Source: Acidobacteriota bacterium
GTDB lineage: Bacteria; Acidobacteriota; Holophagae; Acanthopleuribacterales; Acanthopleuribacteraceae
Length of the DNA stretch: 64,000 nucleotides
Reading direction: 5' to 3'
Assembly: GCA_030066195.1 (NCBI GenBank)
Contig: JASJCB010000045.1
Span: forward strand, 1-64,000
Each line of letters starts with the position of its first letter. Position 1 is the first letter of the stretch. The notes below the pieces were generated by a model. That model was given only the letters and a program-made list of their open reading frames with translations, did no database searches and had not been told where the DNA came from. Of this stretch, positions 37,053 to 45,500 are shown piece by piece. Made by a program: the position numbers and the translations under genes.

Positions 37053-37217
37053 TTACAAATCGTCTCCTGATTCATCAAATCCGATCTTGATTTCTTCAGG
37101 AACATCATCACCATCGTTGTCCCCGTCAGAGCCGGTATCCACTTGATTGACCGACAGGGTTGCGGCTTTCGCCTGGATGGTGTCATCATCGCTTGTTTTC
37201 TTCGATTGCTTTATCAC
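37053..37217 (-). CDS. 54-residue acidic peptide next to the CHAT gene
   Basis: The best start is the GTG at 37217, five bases after AAGGAGGT, giving a product that begins MIKQSKKTSDDDT. The longer frame from 37301 lacks a site. The N-terminal third is Lys/Ser/Thr-rich and the C-terminal half strongly acidic (GSDGDNDGDDVPEE). No signal peptide or cysteine is present. It starts 90 bases downstream of the TPR-CHAT gene on the same strand. It could be a substrate, regulator or secreted peptide of that protein. I do not recognise a family. Confidence 0.6.
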   Translation of the reverse strand: MIKQSKKTSDDDTIQAKAATLSVNQVDTGSDGDNDGDDVPEEIKIGFDESGDDL

Positions 37218-37307
37218 GGTGACCTCCTTCAATCTGACCCGAGTTTCGGGCGCTTTCAATAACAAGACACCGTAAATCAAATTATGTAAAAAAGTAGGCA
37301 TATTTTT

Positions 37308-40079
37308 TCATAAATGTGCCCAAACGCCTTGGTAGATAAAACCTGCCCAGAAATAGGGCGCATGCCATTTCTCACTTTGCGCCATCGATTGCTGCGCATG
37401 GCTCAGCGCTGCGGCCGGTTCCATACCATCCTTGAAGACGGCGCGGTAAAACCGCTCCATTAATTGCGTGGTTGCCTCATCACTGACAGGCCAGAGGCTG
37501 GCAACAACGCCGGAACTGCCCGCGTGTAGAAAACTGTCGGAAAGACCGACCAGACCTTCGCCTCTCAATGATTTCCCAAGACCGGTGCTACAGGCACTCA
37601 GTACGACCAGATCTGTTTTCAATTGCAGGGCCTCGATGTCATGAGCATATACAAAACCATCGACGGCTTTGCCGTCCCCATCCCGGGTTGCCAGAACCAG
37701 AGCGGAAAGTTCAGGACGTTCAGTCATCAACAAGCTGCGCGTGGCGATGTGGAGGTAGCGAGCCTGTTGAAGGTTTGAGGCATACAGCGCGTGTTTTGCA
37801 GCCCTTAACCCTTCAAAGGATCGAACAGGAAAAGGAGCCGAGGCCGCGATTTGGGAAGCTTCCCGACGGGTGTGGGGCAATGGTTTAAAATCGCCGCCGA
37901 ATTCCGGGTCGGCCAGTACGACCATCTCCTGACCTGAGCGACGTCCCGCGTGACGCTGTTGTAATTTCTGCAAAACCGTAAGCGAGGGTAGGGTAATCAA
38001 ATCATGGTTGTTCATAGATGCGGCCCCCTGATTCAGGGGACTGGGTAAAGCGGCAAAGGGCAAGTAATGCAGGGCGCCGTCCGGGATGAGGATCAACCGA
38101 TCGGTGAGTTGGTCCGCAACGGGACCAAGTAACTTTTGGGCGAGATGCCGACCCAGACGGTCTCTTCGAAGTCCGTTCTGACGCGGACTTTGCAAAGCCT
38201 CGTGAAAATCCAACACATTGCTTTCGATGTCTCGGCGCGCCCCTAAAGCCCGAAAGATCAAACCGTTATGATCCATCGCCCATAAGTAGACCTCTTCCGT
38301 GCCCATGGCAAAAAACAACAATGTGGTGTTCTGGTCCAACCACCGTGCTTGGACCTGTGGATACAGGTTCGGCGACGCCTCGGAGATGGTCCAAGCCGAT
38401 TTTGAGAAGGAGGCCGTTAAGGCATGATCATACCGGCGCAATAGATCATCCAATTCACGACCGATCCGCCCGTCGTCTCCATGTTGGTGACGTTTGAGGG
38501 CGAGCGTACTGATGCCGGCACGCAACCTGTCGATGTCTTCTGCCGTTCGGGTGATTTCTGCCTCCTCACGTTTAACGGGCATCAGTGCATTGACCAGACC
38601 CCGAGCACGCATACCTTCCGCAAAGATAAAGGCTTGTAAACGGGCAGGTTCGGTTGCTGTCTCAACCAATAGGTCTAACTGGAATTCCGCATAGCTGATT
38701 CTTCGCGCCTCGAACTCGGCACGCTGCTTGATAGGAAGGGCATCGACATCCTGCTTACCCATGGCATCCCACACTTGGGCCATGTGTGCCGGCGCGGTAT
38801 CCAGATCACCGAGTCCTTTGAAGGCACGTGCTAATTGGAAGCGGATATAGGCATGATCGGCGGGGTTGTTTTCGGGCGGAAAAACATCGAGAAGAGGCGT
38901 CAATGTATCGATGGCTTTGCGATACTTTTTCAATGCAATCATGGCCTCGGCACGCCGCACATCCAAGCGTTGTACGTCCGTCGGTGAGGAAGAAAGCCGC
39001 AACCTGGCCTCATCCAGAATCTGAAGCCCCCTGGTATGGTCTCCCAGCGCAAAACAAGTTCCGGCCTCGTAGTTGCGAATCGCCGCGGAAATGCGGGGAA
39101 AATCTTCTCCTATCAACTGCAAACCCCGCCGGTATTGTTTGAGGGCATCTTCAAAACGGCCGTTTCCATGATGCATCCAACCCAGCTCAGCGTACACCCA
39201 AGCTTGTTTATCGACAGCCCCCTCAATTTCCCGAATTACCAGACACTCCTCCAGTAAGGATTCCGCTCTCGTAAAAGAGCCCCCGAAGATATAAGCTCTG
39301 GCCAGGGAAAACAAGGTGTTGGCCCGGTCGCGGTTTTGCCGCGGCCGTAACGCCAATGCTTTGTGGTAATGATCGACGGCCCGCGCCAATTGACCGGTGC
39401 GCACGTAAGTCGTGCCGAGGTTTTGATAGATCCGGCTCAATAATTGGTCGTCATCGAGTTCGGAAACCATGGGCACCAACTGCCGGTAGGCAAGAAGCTG
39501 TTCCTCGATGCGCCTCAACTCCTTGAACAGAATCGCCCGTCGCCATAAATCGATAATGCACTGTTCCCGGTCACCCGCCGCTTCCCAGAGACGGCTGCTT
39601 TGCAGGTAAGCATCCAAGGCCGCATCGCCCTCCAGGGTATCGGCCTTCACGGAGAGGGCAAACGCTTTCGCCCGGCGAAGCTCGTCCGGACCCGCTTCCC
39701 GGCTGGACCGGGTGATTCGGTAGATTCCTTTCTCGTTGGGCCGCAAGGCGCTGATCTCCAGCCGATAGGTGCCCGGCCCGGTTTGCAGGCAGAGGAGTTC
39801 CCGCCTGATGCTGCCGATGGGGGCATCGCGGGAAAAGGCGAGTTCCCCATTCGGCCCGTAGCAGGAAACCAGAAGGTTCAAACCGGGTTGCGTCACCTCG
39901 ATTTCCTCATAGCGACCGGCCGACGCCTCGAAATGATACAAATGAACGCCCGTGCCCGGGGATTTTTTTTCAATGGGCTGATCCGGTCCTAACCGTTGAG
40001 AGCGAGGGCGGTCGGAACAACCACCTGCAAGCAGGAAGACCGTGACCAGGATCAACGCCGGCATATGCTGAAAACGCAT
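37308..40079 (-). CDS. TPR-CHAT lipoprotein with altered catalytic His
   Basis: Protein of 923 residues. A signal sequence ends at a lipobox-like LAGGC, then a PPC-like beta domain (LYHFEASAGRYEEIEVTQPG) near 40-130, TPR repeats from about 150 to 500, and a C-terminal CHAT domain from about 600. The Cys dyad residue C830 is in LSACSTGLG. At the usual HIATHG position this protein reads H777-I-A-T-R781-S, so the expected catalytic histidine is arginine (codon 37737-37739, CGC). The ATG at 40079 has AGGAG eight bases before it. It is third in the sigma - anti-sigma-like - CHAT operon. Confidence 0.88.
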   Translation of the reverse strand: MRFQHMPALILVTVFLLAGGCSDRPRSQRLGPDQPIEKKSPGTGVHLYHFEASAGRYEEIEVTQPGLNLLVSCYGPNGELAFSRDAPIGSIRRELLCLQTGPGTYRLEISALRPNEKGIYRITRSSREAGPDELRRAKAFALSVKADTLEGDAALDAYLQSSRLWEAAGDREQCIIDLWRRAILFKELRRIEEQLLAYRQLVPMVSELDDDQLLSRIYQNLGTTYVRTGQLARAVDHYHKALALRPRQNRDRANTLFSLARAYIFGGSFTRAESLLEECLVIREIEGAVDKQAWVYAELGWMHHGNGRFEDALKQYRRGLQLIGEDFPRISAAIRNYEAGTCFALGDHTRGLQILDEARLRLSSSPTDVQRLDVRRAEAMIALKKYRKAIDTLTPLLDVFPPENNPADHAYIRFQLARAFKGLGDLDTAPAHMAQVWDAMGKQDVDALPIKQRAEFEARRISYAEFQLDLLVETATEPARLQAFIFAEGMRARGLVNALMPVKREEAEITRTAEDIDRLRAGISTLALKRHQHGDDGRIGRELDDLLRRYDHALTASFSKSAWTISEASPNLYPQVQARWLDQNTTLLFFAMGTEEVYLWAMDHNGLIFRALGARRDIESNVLDFHEALQSPRQNGLRRDRLGRHLAQKLLGPVADQLTDRLILIPDGALHYLPFAALPSPLNQGAASMNNHDLITLPSLTVLQKLQQRHAGRRSGQEMVVLADPEFGGDFKPLPHTRREASQIAASAPFPVRSFEGLRAAKHALYASNLQQARYLHIATRSLLMTERPELSALVLATRDGDGKAVDGFVYAHDIEALQLKTDLVVLSACSTGLGKSLRGEGLVGLSDSFLHAGSSGVVASLWPVSDEATTQLMERFYRAVFKDGMEPAAALSHAQQSMAQSEKWHAPYFWAGFIYQGVWAHL

Positions 40080-40115
40080 GGAACGCTCCTGAAAGATGAG
40101 CCGTATCAAGATGTC

Positions 40116-40904
40116 TTAAAGCGTAACATGCAATGTGAAGCGGCCGAGATCTGTTTTCTGTCCGTCCCTGACGCCAACGACCTGAATCTGGTGCGCGCCG
40201 GGCGATTTGAAAAACCGGGCCGACAGCCGGCAGGTGAGGTAACGCTTGGGACCGTCGATGGTGCCGGAAAAGACAAGTTGGTCCCGTGCATCCATGATCT
40301 CGAAACCATAGGAAGGGAAGTCGCGCCATTTGGTGGGCAGTTTGATGTAGAGGCTCTGTTCCGGGCCTTGGAAGCGAAACGGGGTTGCGGAAAGGTCACG
40401 GGTGACCATGTCATCCAATTGTATTTCGAGCACGTTGCCCGATAGATCGGGCCGGTTGTCCTCCCCCACAAAGTTCCCGGTAAACAGAAGAAAGAGACAG
40501 GCAGCGGTGAGAAGCCCGTGAACCAGGTAGTGCGGGAGGCGGCTCGAACCGCCCTTTTGCGTTGGAACGGCGTGTACCTCGGCTTCCCCGTCACGAAGCC
40601 GATCCTTAAAATCGGCCCAAGCGGCATCATCCTCCTCCGTGGGCGCGGCGGCTTCCGGCAAGGCGTCCAGATCCAGCAGGGTCCGCACCGCCTCCCGATC
40701 AAAAACCAGGCGGTCCCGGAGGTCGCGTTCCGCTTCCGAACTGAGTTCTTCTTCACGGTAAGCCAACAGTTCTTCCGGGCTCGGCGGCTTCATGCCCGCC
40801 CGCTGCCGTTCCTCCACCATATCAGCCAACGCCTTGTAGAGATCGGGATGGTTGACTCTACCTGAGGGAAGGGCCTTGCCGGTTTCCCGCTTTTCCTCGC
40901 TCAT
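40116..40904 (-). CDS. Anti-sigma-like membrane protein without zinc ligands
   Basis: Protein of 262 residues. A charged cytosolic N-terminus of about 125 residues is followed by one membrane helix (LVHGLLTAACLFLLFTGNFV) and a periplasmic beta-rich domain ending in VRDGQKTDLGRFTLHVTL. The segment PSPEELLAYREEELSSEAE is laid out like a zinc-finger anti-sigma domain (SxEELxAYxxGELS), but the HxxxCxxC ligands are missing. Located directly after the ECF sigma gene, it is its probable inhibitor. It lies between sigma factor and CHAT gene, so it is a candidate target of proteolysis. Confidence 0.75.
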   Translation of the reverse strand: MSEEKRETGKALPSGRVNHPDLYKALADMVEERQRAGMKPPSPEELLAYREEELSSEAERDLRDRLVFDREAVRTLLDLDALPEAAAPTEEDDAAWADFKDRLRDGEAEVHAVPTQKGGSSRLPHYLVHGLLTAACLFLLFTGNFVGEDNRPDLSGNVLEIQLDDMVTRDLSATPFRFQGPEQSLYIKLPTKWRDFPSYGFEIMDARDQLVFSGTIDGPKRYLTCRLSARFFKSPGAHQIQVVGVRDGQKTDLGRFTLHVTL

Positions 40905-41005
40905 GTTCTTCTCCCTGCCGGGCCTAATACCCGGGCGCCGCTACCACTGAGGCGGGTGATATTCTTTATTTCGTACAAAGGCATCACGACATCCCCTGTC
41001 ATCGC

Positions 41006-41533
41006 TTAAGGATCCGACTCGGTCAGTTCCAGGCCAAGGCGCTCCCGGGCCAGATGAAGCTGAGTTTTCACGGTCTCGACGGATATTTTCAAGGTGGCGG
41101 CGATCTCCCGGTATTTGAGCTGGTGATAGATGCGCAAGAGCATGCAGTTGCGCATTTGCTCGGGGAACTGTTCAATGGCCTCGCGCATGCGTGAGCTCCT
41201 CTCCTGGTGAATCAAATTCGAGAGTGCCGGGTTCGCGGACACATCGGCAGCGCGGTCCGCATTGGTTTCGTCTAACGGTACCACGACCCCCTTGCGCTTG
41301 ATGGTTTGCTCCTCGCGGATCTGGTTCTTCCACAGGTTTGCGGCAACTCTGTGAACGAAGGTTTTGAATGAGGCCTCGCCGCGAAACCGGTCTCTGCCCT
41401 TATAGACACGCAAAAAGACTTCTTGGGTGAGATCATTGGCTTCTTCCGATGAAAATCCCTGTTTGGTGAAAAAAAATAAAACTGATCGACGGTATTTTTT
41501 GTAATTGGTTTCAAAGGTATGATCATCCATCAA
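41006..41533 (-). CDS. ECF-type sigma factor of the CHAT operon
   Basis: Sigma factor of 175 residues with region 2 (SSEEANDLTQEVFLRVYKG) and region 4 (LKYREIAATLKISVETVKTQLHLARERL). It leads the operon containing the anti-sigma-like, TPR-CHAT, peptide and TM2-like genes. Its upstream DNA holds the 43-bp hairpin array, so the array may lie in its leader or promoter region. The regulon is unknown; autoregulation is usual for such factors. Confidence 0.9.
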   Translation of the reverse strand: MMDDHTFETNYKKYRRSVLFFFTKQGFSSEEANDLTQEVFLRVYKGRDRFRGEASFKTFVHRVAANLWKNQIREEQTIKRKGVVVPLDETNADRAADVSANPALSNLIHQERSSRMREAIEQFPEQMRNCMLLRIYHQLKYREIAATLKISVETVKTQLHLARERLGLELTESDP

Positions 41534-41805
41534 AGGTTACGCGTCCTGGTTTTTGATATCCAACCGGGGGCTTCCAACTTGTAATGAATTGAAACCCGAA
41601 AAGAACACGAGGCGGACACCTATCCTATCATAGTTCCGAATGTTAATGGCAAGGTACCGGGATACCGGGGAGGGTGTAATTGAAAGTGGGGGTTAGAGCG
41701 GGCTGAATCCTCACCACGCGGACACGTCTTTTGACCTGATTTCATTTCACAACCTAAAGAATCTAAGTATAGCAAGGTTTTTGCTGATATATCAATTTGA
41801 CTCGG
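41534..41805. other. Leader region before the sigma gene
   Basis: No gene is visible. It holds the left arm of the 21-bp inverted repeat at 41673-41693 and the short direct repeat TACCGGGATACCGGGG. The sigma promoter should lie here or beyond the array, but no confident -35/-10 pair was seen. Confidence 0.5.
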
Positions 41806-42159
41806 AAGCCTATGTGCAACGTTGTCCATAGGCTACTTACTCAGTGGAAAGCCTATGTGCAACGTCGTCCATAGGCTTCCTACTCAGTGGAAAGCCTATG
41901 TGCAACGTCGTCCATGGGCTACTTACTCAGTGGAAAGCCTATAGGCAACATCGTCCATGGGCTACTTACTCAGTGGAAAGCCTATAGGCAACGTCGTCCA
42001 TGGGCTACTTACTCAGTGGAAAGCCTATAGGCAACGTTGTCCATAGGCTTCCTACTCAGTAACCTGCCGTAGGGCAACGTTGTCCCCAGGCAATGCACTC
42101 AGTGATAAGGGGAGGGACGGCGTTGCCTTTTTCCCGTTACCCTTACTTTCAATTACACC
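41673..42159. repeat. 21-bp inverted repeat enclosing the array
   Basis: GGTGTAATTGAAAGTGGGGG (41673 on) is matched by the reverse complement of 42139-42159 at 19 of 21 positions. The arms lie about 130 bases left and 30 bases right of the tandem array, so the array sits inside a symmetrical element of about 490 bp. The arrangement suggests a mobile miniature element or one large RNA stem. Confidence 0.7.
41806..42106. repeat. Seven-unit 43-bp tandem hairpin array
   Basis: Units start at 41806, 41849, 41892, 41935, 41978, 42021 and 42064, with exact 43-bp spacing; the last is degenerate. Each unit carries AGCCTAT ... ATAGGCT (or ATGGGCT), a 7-bp stem around a GCAACGTNGTCC-type loop, then CTCAGTGGA as linker. 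Where the right arm changes from ATAGGCT to ATGGGCT a G-U pair still forms, which suggests RNA structure is conserved. There are no unique spacers, so it is not CRISPR. It lies between the two protease blocks. Confidence 0.9.
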
Positions 42160-42211
42160 GGGAAGCAGAGCATGCTTGAACAGGGCATCGTTCCGCAGCT
42201 TGAGCGGCAGA

Positions 42212-42568
42212 TCACTCCGGTTCCATTTGACGGCGGTATTCCTGCAGGTTGCGGCTGATTTTTTCCTCTTGCCAGATCAACATCCGGCCCTTCTCATCGG
42301 CGCGCAAGATCCCATCCATCCAATAGCCGGACCCCCGCCGATCCGACCAACTCAATCTCAACTGGAATTCATAATAGTGCATCAGGTTGTTGTATGTTGA
42401 AGAACGAATAAAGACGTTGATATCCCGCACCTGATCGAAGTCAAGGGAAACGGCCTCTTTACCGGCTGACCGGGCGAGATGCGCGAGGGAGGGCTTCTGG
42501 GAATGACAGCAGGTGAAACACAAGAGCCATAGGAGCAAACATAATCGAACCATCATGCGGTCACTCAC
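42212..42568 (-). CDS. Small exported protein or lipoprotein
   Basis: Product of up to 118 residues with an N-terminal hydrophobic segment LCLLLWLLCFTCCHS that should be a signal peptide; the CC may be lipidated. The mature part has an alternating pattern with YYEFQLRLSW and RMLIWQEE, beta-rich in appearance. The GTG at 42568 overlaps the stop of the 1300-residue protease gene; the ATG at 42556 is an alternative. It is the last gene of the upstream protease block and may be its accessory. Family unknown. Confidence 0.65.
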   Translation of the reverse strand: MSDRMMVRLCLLLWLLCFTCCHSQKPSLAHLARSAGKEAVSLDFDQVRDINVFIRSSTYNNLMHYYEFQLRLSWSDRRGSGYWMDGILRADEKGRMLIWQEEKISRNLQEYRRQMEPE

Positions 42569-45500
42569 TTCATATCAACGGTGTCCATATCCAACACGCG
42601 GTAGGCCAATGAAAAATCCTGAATCCGCTCGCTCCCTTCGCGGGGATGTCTGCCGATACCGAAGTTCTCCGGAGCCAGGTAGCTGGTGCGGTATAACCCG
42701 ATGGCCGCACCGGATAACCTTGCCAGCAACTTGCCCGCCATGTTGATGAGGGTCGCCGCCGCCCCCGCCGCCGCACCGACGGCCGCTGCCTCGGGACCGC
42801 CCAGGGTGCCGATCGCCCCTTGTAAGCCCTGATTATTCAGGCTTGTTTGCAGCATATCACCCAGATCCGGTTCGTTGCCGCGATGCTTGGACACCCAAAT
42901 GGCAATATCCACGTAGTCATGTGCCATGCCGTGAAACACCAAAAGCTTCCCGAAAGATAACCGGTCGCCGTCCTTGACACCGGGGAATCGGAAGGTGGCC
43001 TGTTGATGGACAGCCCCTTTTTGCCCATACTTGCCGTTGGTGGTAACCAGTACATCGATGCGGATATCCGCACCCAGCCAGGCCCGATTTTTGTGAACCA
43101 CCAACGCATCCAGGCATACCGCCAGCTTTCGGCCTGACCCCATTCCGCGTGTTCTTCCCAGGTAGGCCGGGAAGCTGTCGTGCAGCCGGTCATCCCGCAG
43201 GAATCTCGGGGTGTCCTCCGCCGTGCTGTTGGGGTTCAGGTGGAAGTCCAGATGCCGGATCGAATACCGCACATCCCCCCTCTTTCGAGCGCGCACATCG
43301 CGGGTCACCCCCTGGCCGATATGGTCGATGAGCCCCTCTAACGCGGACTGCCGCTGACCGCGGCAAACCCCTGCCGGCGCCCTTGTTTCCAGGGCCGTTA
43401 AGTCTTGTGGTTGATCGGTCACAAACACAACCAGTGTCTCCGGCAAGGGTTCTGTCGTGGGGAGATCGTCCGGCCACGCCATTTCCCAGTCGTAGACCTG
43501 GTCGTAGGGGTCGAAGCCCAGGGTCCGTTTCTCTCCCGGTGATACCTCGACGCCCGAATGCTGTTCGTCGGTGAGTAGTTCGATGGTGCGTTTCAATTGC
43601 AGATCGAAAACATTGATAAACACGGGGCGGGCGCCCCGGTTATCCACCTCGATATAGATGGTATCGCCCAGGCGTAACATGGCTCCCCTGTCGGGCAAGG
43701 GTTCCTTGACGCCCGCCGCAACCCGGCCCCAGCTCAGTGCCAATTGATCGGTTTTCAGGGCAAATTCGCCGGTCCCACTGGTCATGGCTCGCAGCAGACG
43801 GGCTCTGGCTAGGAGGGTTAACTTTTCTAAAGTCAGGTTGGTATCCGAGCATGCTTCGCCAATCTCCAGACCGTCGCTATCCAGCACGCGCATGTGGCCC
43901 GCTTTCATCTTTACTCTCAACGGGGTGTGGGCTTCGTTCTCTTCGGCCAGGCGGAGCCGGCGCGACCCGGCCAGGCCCGCCAACAGGGTTTCCGGCGCCT
44001 TGCCTTCGATGGAAACGGGTTGACGAGCTACCGCTTCTTCCACTGGGAAGGCTTGTAAAACACCATGGAGCGGCTGGTCCGAACGGACCTCAACCCGCGA
44101 AACACCTCCCAAAACCCGGGTCACACGGGCCTCACCCAACTGGCGCTCCGGTGTATCAACCTCCGCGTCTTCCGGTAGGAGCGCATAGACCGAACCCCTG
44201 GTGACGCCCTGCAGACGGCCGCCGCGCAGGCTGGGTTGATCGCGGTCATAGAAGAAACGCAGAACTCCGGTCCGCTCCGTTTCTTCCGTTTGGAACAGCA
44301 ATCGGCTTGCCGGACCCGCGAGGTCGACCCGTTGGGTGGCGTTCATGGCCAGGACGCGCTCGCGAATCCATCTGCCGACCGTCAGCCAGGAGACGGTACT
44401 CGGATCCAGGCCCTTCAGGATCATGTAGAGTGATTCGGTCAGCATGCCCACCACATCGCCTTGCACACCCTGATACTCACAAGCCGATTGCATCACGCCC
44501 GAGGCATTCAGGCGGACCACGTGGGGATTGCCCCCGGCATGGCGCCTTCGCAAACCCGAGACGCGTTCAACGGCCCGGCCCAACCCCAGGTCCCATGCAC
44601 GAGGCAACGCGCGGCAACGCTGCGACGTATCGCGCATCAGCCGGGCGGCGTGGCAGCAATCCAGGATGACGGTGACATTGCGCGTCTTTTCCGTTAACCG
44701 GGCCAGGATATCGGAGAGTTCCCGATCCAAGATACCGCGAAAGTCGGAGGTGGTTGAAAGGGGCATGTCGGTGGGCACCAGGAACTGGTAATAGGGCGGT
44801 TGGCCGCTCCTTTCCTGCTGGTCCGGGTGGTAATCCGGGTTATGGGCCAGACCCCCGTGACCCGAGTAATAAATGAGGACCGCGTCCTCCGGGTTGCTGT
44901 CCTCGATCAATTGTTCAAGAGCCCTGAGTATACGCTGCCGCGTTGCCTGTTCTCCATTCAGGCTGTTCAATAGAAAACCATGCGGCGCCAACAGGTCCTC
45001 CATAAGTTCCAGGTCGTTTTCGGGACCCTGAAGGCCATAGGTGGCACAGCCGATCAGCGCGGCCCGTTTGTGCGCCGTCCCCTCGTGCTTCCCGGATACC
45101 CGGTCAGGTTCCCGCGTCCTTTTCGCGGCCAGGGGCAGGTGAACGGCCGGATCGCCGAGAACGATGTAGCTACGGGAATCCTGCCAGGCCAACCACCGGG
45201 TCAATTGCGCCTGTTTGTCTTCGGTTCCCGGAGCCATGAGTTGACCCGCGAGTCGTGCGCTCACGGCAGCGAAACGGCGGTTGAAATGCTCCATGGCATA
45301 TCCCACGGGTTGCCCGGAGGCCAGACGCATCAGCAGGCTTGTGAAATGCGACACCTGACCACCGCCGGCTTCCTGGAGGAAAGAAAATTGGAAGCACTGG
45401 TCCACATGGCCGATCACGGCCAGGGCCCCATTTTGATGGGCCAGCATGGCCTTGGGCAGGCTGGAAACCAAAGGGACCTTGTGAAGGCGCCGGGGCTTGC

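Noticed and set aside
41806-42106. CRISPR array
   Set aside because: Whole 43-bp units repeat and there are no unique spacers or cas genes; it is a tandem hairpin array.
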